Part shown: positions 28,001-35,579 of the stretch, one piece after another
Layout: each line of letters starts with the position of its first letter
How positions within the stretch are numbered: the stretch's first letter is position 1
Assembly (NCBI RefSeq): GCF_013201825.1
Contig: NZ_CP053836.1
Location: 1,612,001-1,676,000 of the forward strand
Reading direction: 5' to 3'
Length of the DNA: 64,000 nt
Source: Halarcobacter ebronensis
GTDB lineage: Bacteria > Campylobacterota > Campylobacteria > Campylobacterales > Arcobacteraceae
Translations under genes and position numbers: made by a program
Notes under the pieces: model-generated
What the model saw: only the letters and a program-made list of their open reading frames with translations
The model's database searches: none
What the model was told of the DNA's origin: nothing

Positions 28001-28555
28001 TTATGGGTGTTTGATTTTAACTTTTGAGTTTAGAAGATATCCTATTATAATCATTGCAACAAGAACTACATATTCATTTATAAAACCTGTAAGCCAAATC
28101 AGATAAACAACCCATAATAAAATAGCTCCAAGAGGGGTTGGTACTCCTGTAAAATATCTTTCAACTTCACCTTCATGGGCATTTATATTGAATTGAATCA
28201 ATCTTCTAAGTCCTGAAATAACATAGTAAATAAAGGCAAAAGCAACTAATGGCGTAAAAAGCATTAACTCTTTCCCATCAATTATTGCAAAGTACACAAA
28301 CATTGTAGGTACAATTACAAATGATAAAAAGTCTGCAAATGAGTCTAACTGTATTCCAAACTCTGTTGATAAGTTATATTTTCTTGCAATTTTGCCATCA
28401 ACTATATCAAACCCACCAGCTAACCAAGCAAAAAGTGCACTTGCTATAAACTCATCGTGAGTTAAATAATATATTGCCATCATTCCTGAAGCTATATTAA
28501 AAAATGTAGCTAAATTTGCCAGGTTAAAATGATTCATCTTGTTAAATAAAAACAT
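28001..28555 (-). CDS. pssA: CDP-diacylglycerol-serine O-phosphatidyltransferase
   Basis: An integral-membrane CDP-alcohol phosphatidyltransferase; family members of this type make phosphatidylserine, the precursor of phosphatidylethanolamine. The diagnostic motif D-x2-DG-x2-AR-x8-G-x3-D-x3-D is present as DIVDGKIARKYNLSTEFGIQ followed by LDSFADF. Several hydrophobic helices surround it. The 184 aa length is short but common for the Campylobacterota form (most are 230-250). GAGGA precedes the ATG. It sits between the diguanylate cyclase and ppx/gppA genes. A different CDP-alcohol transferase (PgsA) is possible but less likely. Confidence 0.82.
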   Translation of the reverse strand: MFLFNKMNHFNLANLATFFNIASGMMAIYYLTHDEFIASALFAWLAGGFDIVDGKIARKYNLSTEFGIQLDSFADFLSFVIVPTMFVYFAIIDGKELMLFTPLVAFAFIYYVISGLRRLIQFNINAHEGEVERYFTGVPTPLGAILLWVVYLIWLTGFINEYVVLVAMIIIGYLLNSKVKIKHP

Positions 28556-28560
28556 TATGA

Positions 28561-29688
28561 TTATTCCTCTTTATAAATTGTGTATTGATTTCTACCATTC
28601 TCTTTGGATTTGTACAAAGATTCATCAGCCAATTTATATAACCTATTACAAGATACATAACTATTTGGCTCATAAATTATTGCTCCAATTGATATTGTAA
28701 CAACACTGGAGATTTTACTATTTTTATGCTCAATATTTAATGATTCTACACTTTTATTTACATCTTTTAGACACTCTTCTAATATTGCTTCATCTGTATC
28801 AAACAAAATCACTCCAAACTCTTCTCCACCTAGTCTAAAAACATATTCATACTCTTTATTAAAATATTTTTTAAGTGTAGATGCAACAGCTTTTAAAGTA
28901 ACATCTCCCATGTCGTGTCCATAGGTGTCATTGTACTGTTTGAAAAAATCTATATCCAAGATTATAAAAGCACATTTCCACTTATTTGCATTGGAGATAA
29001 ATGGCATATTATCAAAAATTTTGTCAAAATACTTTCTATTGTAAAGTTTAGTCATACCATCAGTAATAGCTTCAAGTTTATACTTTTTAGTCAAAATTTT
29101 AAGTTGATTGTCTTTTTTTATAATTGAATAGATAATAAGAGCAATAAAAATAAATGAGATAAAAACTAATATTATCATATTATAAAAAAGATAATCTTTT
29201 ATAGATGAATACTCTTCTAAAAACTCTTTTCTTTTCTTATATGCAACTTTTTTTTCATGCTCTTTTAAAAAGTTTATTTCATTAATAACACTATTATAAA
29301 CTGGGATTTTAGCCTCATTATTTAATGAATTCATAACACTTTTATCAACTTTGTTAACAACCATTCTTTCAGAATCAGATTTATAAGCATTGTTATAATA
29401 TTTCCACTCACTTCTTATCTTTTTAAAGTATGAACTTCTGTCGCATCTCTTATACTTTTTCATACACTCAATTAAAGCATTATAAGTATCATCTATTGTA
29501 TGAAGTTTAAGGACAGGAATGTAGTTACCAAAGTAGATATAATCAATTCTTTTTTTTAATTTATCGATTTGAGAATTAAACATAAAAGCCGATGTTAACA
29601 ACGACAAAAGAATAATAATACTTAATACACTAAGTTTAAAACTAACACTTTTATAGAACTCTTTTTTCATGGCTGTAATTATAGCCAA
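28561..29688 (-). CDS. Membrane diguanylate cyclase (GGDEF)
   Basis: A cyclic-di-GMP synthase with a periplasmic sensor. TM1 is at about residues 16-36, a helical charged periplasmic region follows to about 165, and TM2 is near 170-190 (MIILVFISFIFIALIIYSII). The GGDEF domain (about 205-372) has the active-site signature RLGGEEFGVILF. I see no RxxD inhibitory site at the usual position, so product inhibition may be absent. The start is uncertain. The frame opens at TTG 29688, but an ATG at 29670 is more conventional, and TATAAT overlaps the first codons. It is upstream of pssA with a five-base gap. Confidence 0.9.
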   Translation of the reverse strand: MAIITAMKKEFYKSVSFKLSVLSIIILLSLLTSAFMFNSQIDKLKKRIDYIYFGNYIPVLKLHTIDDTYNALIECMKKYKRCDRSSYFKKIRSEWKYYNNAYKSDSERMVVNKVDKSVMNSLNNEAKIPVYNSVINEINFLKEHEKKVAYKKRKEFLEEYSSIKDYLFYNMIILVFISFIFIALIIYSIIKKDNQLKILTKKYKLEAITDGMTKLYNRKYFDKIFDNMPFISNANKWKCAFIILDIDFFKQYNDTYGHDMGDVTLKAVASTLKKYFNKEYEYVFRLGGEEFGVILFDTDEAILEECLKDVNKSVESLNIEHKNSKISSVVTISIGAIIYEPNSYVSCNRLYKLADESLYKSKENGRNQYTIYKEE

Positions 29689-29744
29689 AAAACTAATAAT
29701 TAAGATTATGCAAAGCTTAAAGTTTTATTAAATACTTTTTTAGA

Positions 29745-29750
29745 TATAAT
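29745..29750 (+). promoter_or_regulatory. -10 box of the plus-strand SulP gene
   Basis: GATATAATCG contains a perfect TATAAT at 29745-29750, 29 bases before the TTG start, with AAGGATAA in between. The spacing fits a leader of about 20 bases. Confidence 0.55.
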
Positions 29751-29778
29751 CGCGCCTTTACTTAAAAAAAGGATAATT

Positions 29779-31323
29779 TTGCTAAATATAAAAGATACAT
29801 TTATCGGTCACTCTATAAAAAATGATGTTCTATCAGGAATTGTTGTTGCTATTGCTCTTGTTCCTGAAGCTATTGCTTTTTCGATTATTGCTGGTGTTTC
29901 TCCACTTGTTGGATTATATACTGCTTTTATTTTAGGATTTATTACTGCAATAATTGGTGGAAAAGCAGGAATGATAAGTGGTGCAACAGGTGCAGTTGCA
30001 GTTGTTTTAGTTGGACTTGGAGTAAAAGTAAAAGAGTCTTTAAGCCTATCAATGCTTGAACAATTAACACAAAATGGTGAATTGGCTTCATATATCTTAC
30101 AATATATTCTTCTAGCAACAATTCTTGCTGGATTAATACAAATTACAATAGGAGTTTTAAAACTTGGAAAACTAATAAGACTTGTTCCACAACCTGCAAT
30201 GTATGGTTTTGTAAATGGTCTTGCAATTGTAATTGCAATGGCACAATTTCCACTTTTTAAAGGTGAAAATTGGATTATGTATCTTTTGGTTTTAGCTACA
30301 ATGATTATTATAAAAATTTTCCCTAAAATTACCACAACTATTCCTTCAGGTTTAGTTGCAATTATAGTTATCTCAGCTGTTGTAATTGCTTTTGATTTAG
30401 ATACTAAAAGAGTTGGTGATTTGGCAAATATTTCTGGAAATCTTCCAAGTTTTGCAATTCCTACTCTTCATATAAATTTTGAATCTATACTTATTGTTCT
30501 TCCATATGCAGTTTTAGTTGCATTAGTTGGTCTTATTGAATCTTTGCTTACTCTTTCAGTTTTGGACGAAATGGGTGGGAAAAGAGGAAGTGGAAACCAA
30601 GAGTGCATTGCCCAAGGAACAGGAAACGTTGTTTGCGGTTTTTTTGGAGGCATGGCTGGATGTGCTATGATTGGACAATCAATAATTAATTTTTCAAATG
30701 GAGGATGGGGAAGACTTTCAGGACTTACAGCTGCAATTTTACTTATCTCTTTTGTTGTTTTCCTCTCCTCTTTTATCTCATTAATTCCTGTTGCTGTTTT
30801 AGTAGGTATTATGTTTATGGTTTCAATTGGTACATTTGAATGGGAGAGTGCAAATAGAATTAGATATATGCCAAACTCTGATAGATTTGTTTTAATAGCT
30901 GTAACAGTAATAACAATTTTTGCAGATCTTGCAATTGCTGTTATTACAGGAATTATAATCTCAGCTTTAGTTTTTGCATGGAAACATTCAAAAGTTAGAT
31001 GTAGAACAAAAAGAGAAGAGGGAAATAAAAAAATATATCAGCTAGATGGTCCCCTATTTTTTGGTTCTACAACCTCATTTTTTGAATTATTTGATATTAA
31101 TCATGATCCAGAAAATATTGTACTTGACTTCAAAGATGTTAGAGTTATGGATATCTCTGGAGTTGAAGCAATAGATACAATTACTAAAAAGTATGCTAAA
31201 GCAGATAAAAAACTTGTTATAAGACACTTAAGCGAAGATTGTAAAAAAATCCTTAAGGATGCAGGTCCATTTTGTACCTATGAAGAGGATGATCCAAGCT
31301 ATAAAGTAGCTATTAACTATTAA
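29779..31323 (+). CDS. SulP-family anion transporter with STAS domain (second copy)
   Basis: An inner-membrane anion carrier of 514 aa, from a different SulP subgroup than the gene at 1548-3140. Hydrophobic helices run from about 15 to 410 (SGIVVAIALVPEAIAFSIIA; the SGATGAVAVVLVGLGV signature near 67). The STAS domain is about 420-510 (YQLDGPLFFGSTTSFFELFD; IVLDFKDVRVMDISGVEA). The start is TTG with AAGGA upstream. It has its own promoter and faces away from the diguanylate cyclase. Proteins with GNVVCGFFGGMAGCAMIGQS are often annotated as sulfate permeases, but transport of bicarbonate or other anions cannot be excluded. Confidence 0.9.
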   Translation: MLNIKDTFIGHSIKNDVLSGIVVAIALVPEAIAFSIIAGVSPLVGLYTAFILGFITAIIGGKAGMISGATGAVAVVLVGLGVKVKESLSLSMLEQLTQNGELASYILQYILLATILAGLIQITIGVLKLGKLIRLVPQPAMYGFVNGLAIVIAMAQFPLFKGENWIMYLLVLATMIIIKIFPKITTTIPSGLVAIIVISAVVIAFDLDTKRVGDLANISGNLPSFAIPTLHINFESILIVLPYAVLVALVGLIESLLTLSVLDEMGGKRGSGNQECIAQGTGNVVCGFFGGMAGCAMIGQSIINFSNGGWGRLSGLTAAILLISFVVFLSSFISLIPVAVLVGIMFMVSIGTFEWESANRIRYMPNSDRFVLIAVTVITIFADLAIAVITGIIISALVFAWKHSKVRCRTKREEGNKKIYQLDGPLFFGSTTSFFELFDINHDPENIVLDFKDVRVMDISGVEAIDTITKKYAKADKKLVIRHLSEDCKKILKDAGPFCTYEEDDPSYKVAINY

Positions 31324-31393
31324 GTTTATACTTTTCTTTACTTATCCTTAAAATTGTGATAGAATTTTATAAATATGACTAAAAGGTGATAGC

Positions 31394-31873
31394 ATGGAAG
31401 CGATTAATAGTGTATCTAGATCAAACATATATATGCAACTTGCCCAAAAAAGGGCTGATTTAGCCAATATTGATAAAAAAGAACAAGAAAAAAATACTCA
31501 AGAATCATATGATAAAACTAATGAAACAAACAGTAAATATGATCAAAAAGATTATGATTTAGTTCTTGGAAAATTTAAAAAACTAGATACAGAAACAAAA
31601 GCACATGAACAAGCTCATGCAGCAAATGCACCAACAACTACACCAATAAACTATAATTATCAAGTTGGACCAGATGGCAAACTTTATGCAAATGGAGGTT
31701 CAGTGCGATATGATACATCAATTCCTGAAGATGAAGGAAGTGCAAACTATAAACTAGAACAGTTACAAAATGCTGCTTCTGCTCCAAATGAGTTGAGTGC
31801 TGCAGATGCTCAAATTGCTAAAACTGCAAATCTAAATAGAATGTTACTTCAAAGTCAAGAAGAGAGTTTTTAA
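31394..31873 (+). CDS. Putative metalloprotease, CJM1_0395 / SprA-related family
   Basis: A 159-residue protein with a zinc-protease-type HEQAH motif (within TETKAHEQAHAANAPT, near residue 76). It also has the conserved block NYNYQVGPDGKLYANGGSVR that defines the SprA-related/CJM1_0395 family. The first 50 residues are polar and Gln/Asn-rich, with no signal peptide. AAGGTGATAGC precedes the ATG. The stop overlaps the next gene's ATG (TAATG), so the two are a coupled pair. Proteolytic activity is predicted from the motif only; the family function is unknown to me. Confidence 0.8.
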   Translation: MEAINSVSRSNIYMQLAQKRADLANIDKKEQEKNTQESYDKTNETNSKYDQKDYDLVLGKFKKLDTETKAHEQAHAANAPTTTPINYNYQVGPDGKLYANGGSVRYDTSIPEDEGSANYKLEQLQNAASAPNELSAADAQIAKTANLNRMLLQSQEESF

Positions 31874-32112
31874 TGACAGTTAATAATAATCTATCTAGTA
31901 TGCTTGCTATCCAAATGGAAGTTAATCAAATGGCTCAAAATATTGCTCAAGTTTCACAAGTTGTAGCAGACCCTGAACTTAGAGATATGGCTTCTGATTT
32001 AACTTCTTCACTTATTGAACAAATTCCTCAAACTATCGCATACTCTGCAAATGAAACAGGAATAGTAACACAAATGGAAGTAATGGATTCACTTTTAGAT
32101 ATTAAAGCATAA
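31873..32112 (+). CDS. Small protein with a flagellar axial-like C-terminal helix
   Basis: A 79-residue protein of unknown function, translationally coupled to the metalloprotease gene. The sequence is helical and rich in Gln, Met and Ser, with no Cys and no signal peptide. Its end (YSANETGIVTQMEVMDSLLDIKA) resembles the C-terminal D0 helix of rod and hook proteins, which typically read YxANxxVIxTxDEMLxxLLxIK. The N-terminal 40 residues match nothing I recognise. A link to the flagellar export path is inference from that resemblance. Confidence 0.55.
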   Translation: MTVNNNLSSMLAIQMEVNQMAQNIAQVSQVVADPELRDMASDLTSSLIEQIPQTIAYSANETGIVTQMEVMDSLLDIKA

Positions 32113-32115
32113 AAA

Positions 32116-32550
32116 ATGTCAAAAATAAATGTAGTCTGTCCACACTGTTTAAAAGTTAACTCGATACCAAAAAAAGATAGTTATACTAAGGCAAATTGTG
32201 GCAATTGCAAAGCTTCACTACTTGATACAACGCCTATAAATCTAAAAGAATCAAATTTTGATCATGTTGTTGTCAACTCAGATATCCCTGTTATTGTAGA
32301 TTTTTGGGCTTCTTGGTGTGGTCCTTGTAAAATGATGGCACCAGTTTTTAATGAAGTTTCTCAAAAATATCCATTAAAAATACTATTTGCAAAGGTTAAT
32401 ACGCAAGAGGAACAAATCTTAGCTTCGAAATATGGCATAAGATCTATTCCAACTATAATCATTTATAAAAATGGAATTGAAGCAAAAAGAGTTAGTGGAG
32501 CAATGGATGCACATACCCTATCCTCTTTGATTAATAGTTTTTTAGATTAA
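32116..32550 (+). CDS. trxC: Thioredoxin 2 (zinc-binding thioredoxin)
   Basis: A cytosolic disulfide reductase of 144 aa. The N-terminal zinc ribbon has two CxxC pairs (VVCPHCLKVN and ANCGNCKASL). The thioredoxin fold follows with the active site FWASWCGPCKMMAP and the cis-proline segment IRSIPTIIIYKNG. The length and layout match TrxC of proteobacteria. It starts three bases after the small protein gene, so it may be third in that operon, and meets the PagL-like gene tail to tail with a four-base overlap. Confidence 0.95.
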   Translation: MSKINVVCPHCLKVNSIPKKDSYTKANCGNCKASLLDTTPINLKESNFDHVVVNSDIPVIVDFWASWCGPCKMMAPVFNEVSQKYPLKILFAKVNTQEEQILASKYGIRSIPTIIIYKNGIEAKRVSGAMDAHTLSSLINSFLD

Positions 32551-33026
32551 TATAGATAAATAAATTTTAAACCAACAGAATCAATTCCAGAGTTTTCATC
32601 ATCCAAATCCGCATTTGAATAATGTGTATATTTTAAAGTAGTTTCAAAGTTGTCAGTAATTCTATAGCCAAATCCAATATTTTCTTTAAACTGAAAATGC
32701 ATACCAAATCTTTTATCATCCAAGCTTTTTTCACTAAAATAAGCAAAACCTACTCCAGCTTGAATATATAGTTTTGAAGTTAAATCATAACTAATCATTG
32801 GTTGAGCACTTAAAATATACATATCATCATTTTCACCATCTACATATTCAGCATCAACTTCAACACTCAACTTTGTATTCTCAATGATTTTATAATCTAA
32901 ATCCTTTTGTAATCCAATTCCAAAAATATCTATATCTTTGCTCCAAGCTGCATATTCAAAATTCACCCTATCAAAAGCATATAAATTTAAAGAGAAAAAA
33001 ACTAAAAATAATAAAAATCTTTTCAT
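32547..33026 (-). CDS. Outer-membrane acyloxyacyl hydrolase, PagL-like
   Basis: A 159-residue protein with a signal peptide ending at NLYA-FD and alternating beta-strand patterns consistent with an eight-stranded barrel. The strand near the C-terminus reads LKYTHYSNADLDDENSGIDS. Its His-x-Ser-Asn and following acidic residue match the catalytic region of PagL, the lipid A 3-O-deacylase. The final residue is aromatic (FIYLY), as in outer-membrane barrels. The acid of the catalytic triad appears as Asp rather than Glu. It is a single gene convergent with trxC. A non-enzymatic small barrel is the alternative. Confidence 0.68.
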   Translation of the reverse strand: MKRFLLFLVFFSLNLYAFDRVNFEYAAWSKDIDIFGIGLQKDLDYKIIENTKLSVEVDAEYVDGENDDMYILSAQPMISYDLTSKLYIQAGVGFAYFSEKSLDDKRFGMHFQFKENIGFGYRITDNFETTLKYTHYSNADLDDENSGIDSVGLKFIYLY

Positions 33027-33080
33027 AATAAATCCTTTTACATTTATTAAAATTATAACAAAAATTCAATCAATAATTTT

Positions 33081-33581
33081 TTAAATAACTTGTTTCATTT
33101 TTAGAAACTTTGATAACTCCAACAACTCTTTTTCATTAAAAATTTTTATACCATTTTCATTTAATAGTTTTGCAGTTATTCCTTCTCCAGGAATTAAGTT
33201 TCCACTGAAACTTCCATCATAAATATTTTTATTACCACATGAAGGAGAATTTGCTTTTAAAAGGGCAATAGTAATATTCTCTTTTTGGCATAAATCCAAA
33301 GCATTTTTTGCACCTAAAAGAAAATTAATAGTTACATCTTCTCCCTCTTTATTTTTAATTATAAAAGGTTTTGTTAAAGAGACTATTTCAGAGGGTTCTC
33401 TTGGTATTGGTAAGCCTCCCGAAACCTCTGGACAAAAAGAGTAAATTTCATTATCACATAAGATATCCATAAAGAGTTCTTTTTGGGCAAAGGTGAAATT
33501 TGCACCATATGCAATAGATGAGTTTTCTCCATCATATCGAACATCTTCTCCAAGAAGACAGGCAGAAATTAGTATTTTCAT
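33081..33581 (-). CDS. DUF523-family protein
   Basis: A 166-residue cytosolic protein with the DUF523 signature ISACLLGEDVRYDGENS at the N-terminus, CPEVSGGLPIPREPSEI near residue 50 and KANSPSCGNKNIYDGSFSG near residue 108. The conserved Cys residues suggest metal or redox chemistry, but the family's function is not established. It lies one base after the ttcA-like gene on the same strand, so the two are probably co-expressed. Confidence 0.9.
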   Translation of the reverse strand: MKILISACLLGEDVRYDGENSSIAYGANFTFAQKELFMDILCDNEIYSFCPEVSGGLPIPREPSEIVSLTKPFIIKNKEGEDVTINFLLGAKNALDLCQKENITIALLKANSPSCGNKNIYDGSFSGNLIPGEGITAKLLNENGIKIFNEKELLELSKFLKMKQVI

Positions 33582-33582
33582 C

Positions 33583-34341
33583 TTAATCTCTGTCTAAAAA
33601 CTCTTTTTGAAAAAATGTCGAAGTTTGAACATTATTAAAAGCAGCTTTCATTGATATAAACATTTGTGGGTTTTCCTCTTCCATTTTTGCAAGTAACTCT
33701 TTTGTTTTAGCTCTTGCATAAGGCATTTTAATATCAAATCTCATTGCAGGACAAGCTTCATCTCCAATTACACTAATCTCATTTGTTTGAGCAAATGCTC
33801 TTAATTGTCTCTCTCTACAAAAAATAAGAGGTCTAATAACTTCCAAACCATTTTCAGCTTTATAAATTGGAGGCATTGATCTTAAAGCACCATTGTATAA
33901 GAAGTTCATAAAAAAAGATTCCATTGCATCATCCAAATGGTGCCCTAAAGCTAGCTTATTATACCCTTGCTCTTGTGCAGTAGAGTATAAATACCCTCTT
34001 CTCATTCTAGAGAAAAAAGAACAAAAAGATGAGTTTTTTCTAATTTTTTCCCCTGCTAATTCAAATATTTCAGTATCAATTATTTCGTGTTCTATTCCAT
34101 GTTCTTCACAATGTTTAGCTAAAAATTCAACTCTTTCACCCATTCCATAAGTTACTGTTACTGCTTTAAACTCAAAGTTAAATGGAGCAACACGTTTTAA
34201 GTGATTTAAAGAATGAATTAAAGTAGTAGAATCTTTTCCACCAGAAAAGCCAACTAGAACTCTATCTCCCTCTTTTATCAATTCATACTCTGCATTAGTC
34301 TTTCCAACTAACTTAGATATCTTTTTACTTAATTCAATCAA
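33583..34341 (-). CDS. ttcA: TtcA-family tRNA thiolation enzyme lacking one conserved cysteine
   Basis: TtcA makes 2-thiocytidine at position 32 of tRNAs, using ATP and a [4Fe-4S] cluster. The PP-loop ATPase motif SGGKDS is at residues 33-38. The family landmark that reads CSLCSRLRRG in E. coli is here CSFFSRMRRG (107-116), so the second cysteine of CxxC is phenylalanine. A later Cys (197, in GDEACPAM) may be the third ligand. The start is a TTG at 34341 with AGGAAA upstream. It runs directly into the DUF523 gene. The fold is certain; whether it still makes s2C32 is uncertain. Confidence 0.82.
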   Translation of the reverse strand: MIELSKKISKLVGKTNAEYELIKEGDRVLVGFSGGKDSTTLIHSLNHLKRVAPFNFEFKAVTVTYGMGERVEFLAKHCEEHGIEHEIIDTEIFELAGEKIRKNSSFCSFFSRMRRGYLYSTAQEQGYNKLALGHHLDDAMESFFMNFLYNGALRSMPPIYKAENGLEVIRPLIFCRERQLRAFAQTNEISVIGDEACPAMRFDIKMPYARAKTKELLAKMEEENPQMFISMKAAFNNVQTSTFFQKEFLDRD

Positions 34342-34517
34342 AACGTACTTTCCTATAATTTTTTCGCGATTATAGCATAATTTATTCTTAATACCATTAA
34401 ATCAAGTCTAATCTCTCAAATAATTAAATTAGAATAATTTGTAAAGCTCAATTAACTAATTTTTTAGAAAAAATAAATATAATTTCACATTAACAATAAT
34501 CAAAATTAAGAATAACA

Positions 34518-34709
34518 ATGACAAAAGAAGAGATTACCCAATTTAAAAAGACTATAGCGAATTCAATAATTCCTGTTGTAAAATCAATGACAAATGCACA
34601 GATTAAAGAGATTATAACTATTGTTGAAAGAGAACATAAAGAACTACCTGAAGGTTTTGGGAATATGCTTTATGAACAAATAATGATGATGAAACATAGT
34701 AAAAACTAA
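34518..34709 (+). CDS. Small hypothetical protein
   Basis: A 63-residue soluble, helical protein (MTKEEITQFKKTIANSIIPV; REHKELPEGFGNMLYEQIMM) with no Cys, signal peptide or membrane helix. I do not recognise a family. The frame is clean, begins with ATG, and the residue composition looks like a real protein. It is isolated, with AT-rich gaps of about 170 bases on both sides. Confidence 0.55.
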   Translation: MTKEEITQFKKTIANSIIPVVKSMTNAQIKEIITIVEREHKELPEGFGNMLYEQIMMMKHSKN

Positions 34710-34875
34710 ATTCACATATTACCTTTTAAACTTACTTAATTTTAAAATATTAACACTTTTAAATATACTTCTTATAATCTATATTATTAATAAAAATTAT
34801 TTTTTAAACTTAAGTTTTTTTAATATAAAAATTGAATATATTTTTATATATAAGAAAATTATAAAAGGATAGAAA

Positions 34876-35556
34876 ATGAAAACTATACATTCTAGGATAT
34901 TTGTTGCCTTAGCTTTTGTTTCTGGACTAGCTTATGCAAATGATTATGATTTAAGAGGTGATGGTGTTCAAATCAATTATGATGATAACTCATATATCAT
35001 AAAAAGAATTACCGATGAAGAGTGTAAAAAAATCAATGGAGCTGATCCTAAAAATATATGGTCAGGTAATTATGCTAAAGAAGGATTATCTGAAAAGTGC
35101 GTAAAAAAATTTGTTACCACTGTTGGGAAAATAACTCCCATGAAAATAAATGATAAAATTGAAACAATAGGAGAACTTGAAGTAATTGATTTTATTGAAA
35201 AAGCACAAACAAACAAAAATATGCTTTTAATTGATGCAAGACTTCCTGATTGGTTCTTGCAAATGAGTATCCCAACAGCAGAAAATATCCCTTTTACATA
35301 TTTTGATAAAAGTAAATATCCTGATGACTTCTATGATGTTCTTGAAATGATTGGAGTAAAAGAGATTTCAAAAGACAAATATGATTTTAGCAAAGCAAAA
35401 GAGCTTGTTCTTTTTTGTAATGGAGCTTGGTGTCCACAATCAACTTTTGCAATTAATAATCTTATTAAGTTAGGGTATCCTCAAGAAAAAATAAAATGGT
35501 ATAGAGGTGGAATGTACTCGTGGAAGATGTTAAATCTTACAACAACATCTGAATAG
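34876..35556 (+). CDS. Exported rhodanese-domain protein with CNGAWC active loop
   Basis: A 226-residue protein with a signal peptide (cleaved near ALA/YAND). Its rhodanese domain runs from about residue 105 to the end. Landmarks are LLIDARLPDWFLQMSIPTAE, LVLFCNGAWCPQST with the catalytic Cys at 181, and WYRGGMYSWKML. Rhodaneses carry a persulfide on the active Cys and transfer sulfane sulfur. The loop holds a second Cys five residues later. It is a close relative of the rhodanese inside the sox cluster at 43315-43965. AAAAGGA precedes the ATG. Periplasmic location is inferred from the signal peptide. Confidence 0.85.
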   Translation: MKTIHSRIFVALAFVSGLAYANDYDLRGDGVQINYDDNSYIIKRITDEECKKINGADPKNIWSGNYAKEGLSEKCVKKFVTTVGKITPMKINDKIETIGELEVIDFIEKAQTNKNMLLIDARLPDWFLQMSIPTAENIPFTYFDKSKYPDDFYDVLEMIGVKEISKDKYDFSKAKELVLFCNGAWCPQSTFAINNLIKLGYPQEKIKWYRGGMYSWKMLNLTTTSE

Positions 35557-35579
35557 TAGATTACTTTTGTAATCTACTA
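35554..35579. terminator. Bidirectional terminator between rhodanese and HD-GYP genes
   Basis: Perfect 11-base arms TAGTAGATTAC (35554-35564) and GTAATCTACTA (35569-35579) flank a TTTT loop. The hairpin covers the stop codons of both convergent genes. Confidence 0.8.

Noticed and set aside
29808-30335. Minus-strand frame inside the second SulP gene
   Set aside because: Shadow of a conserved membrane protein gene; Pro/Ile-rich product without domain features.
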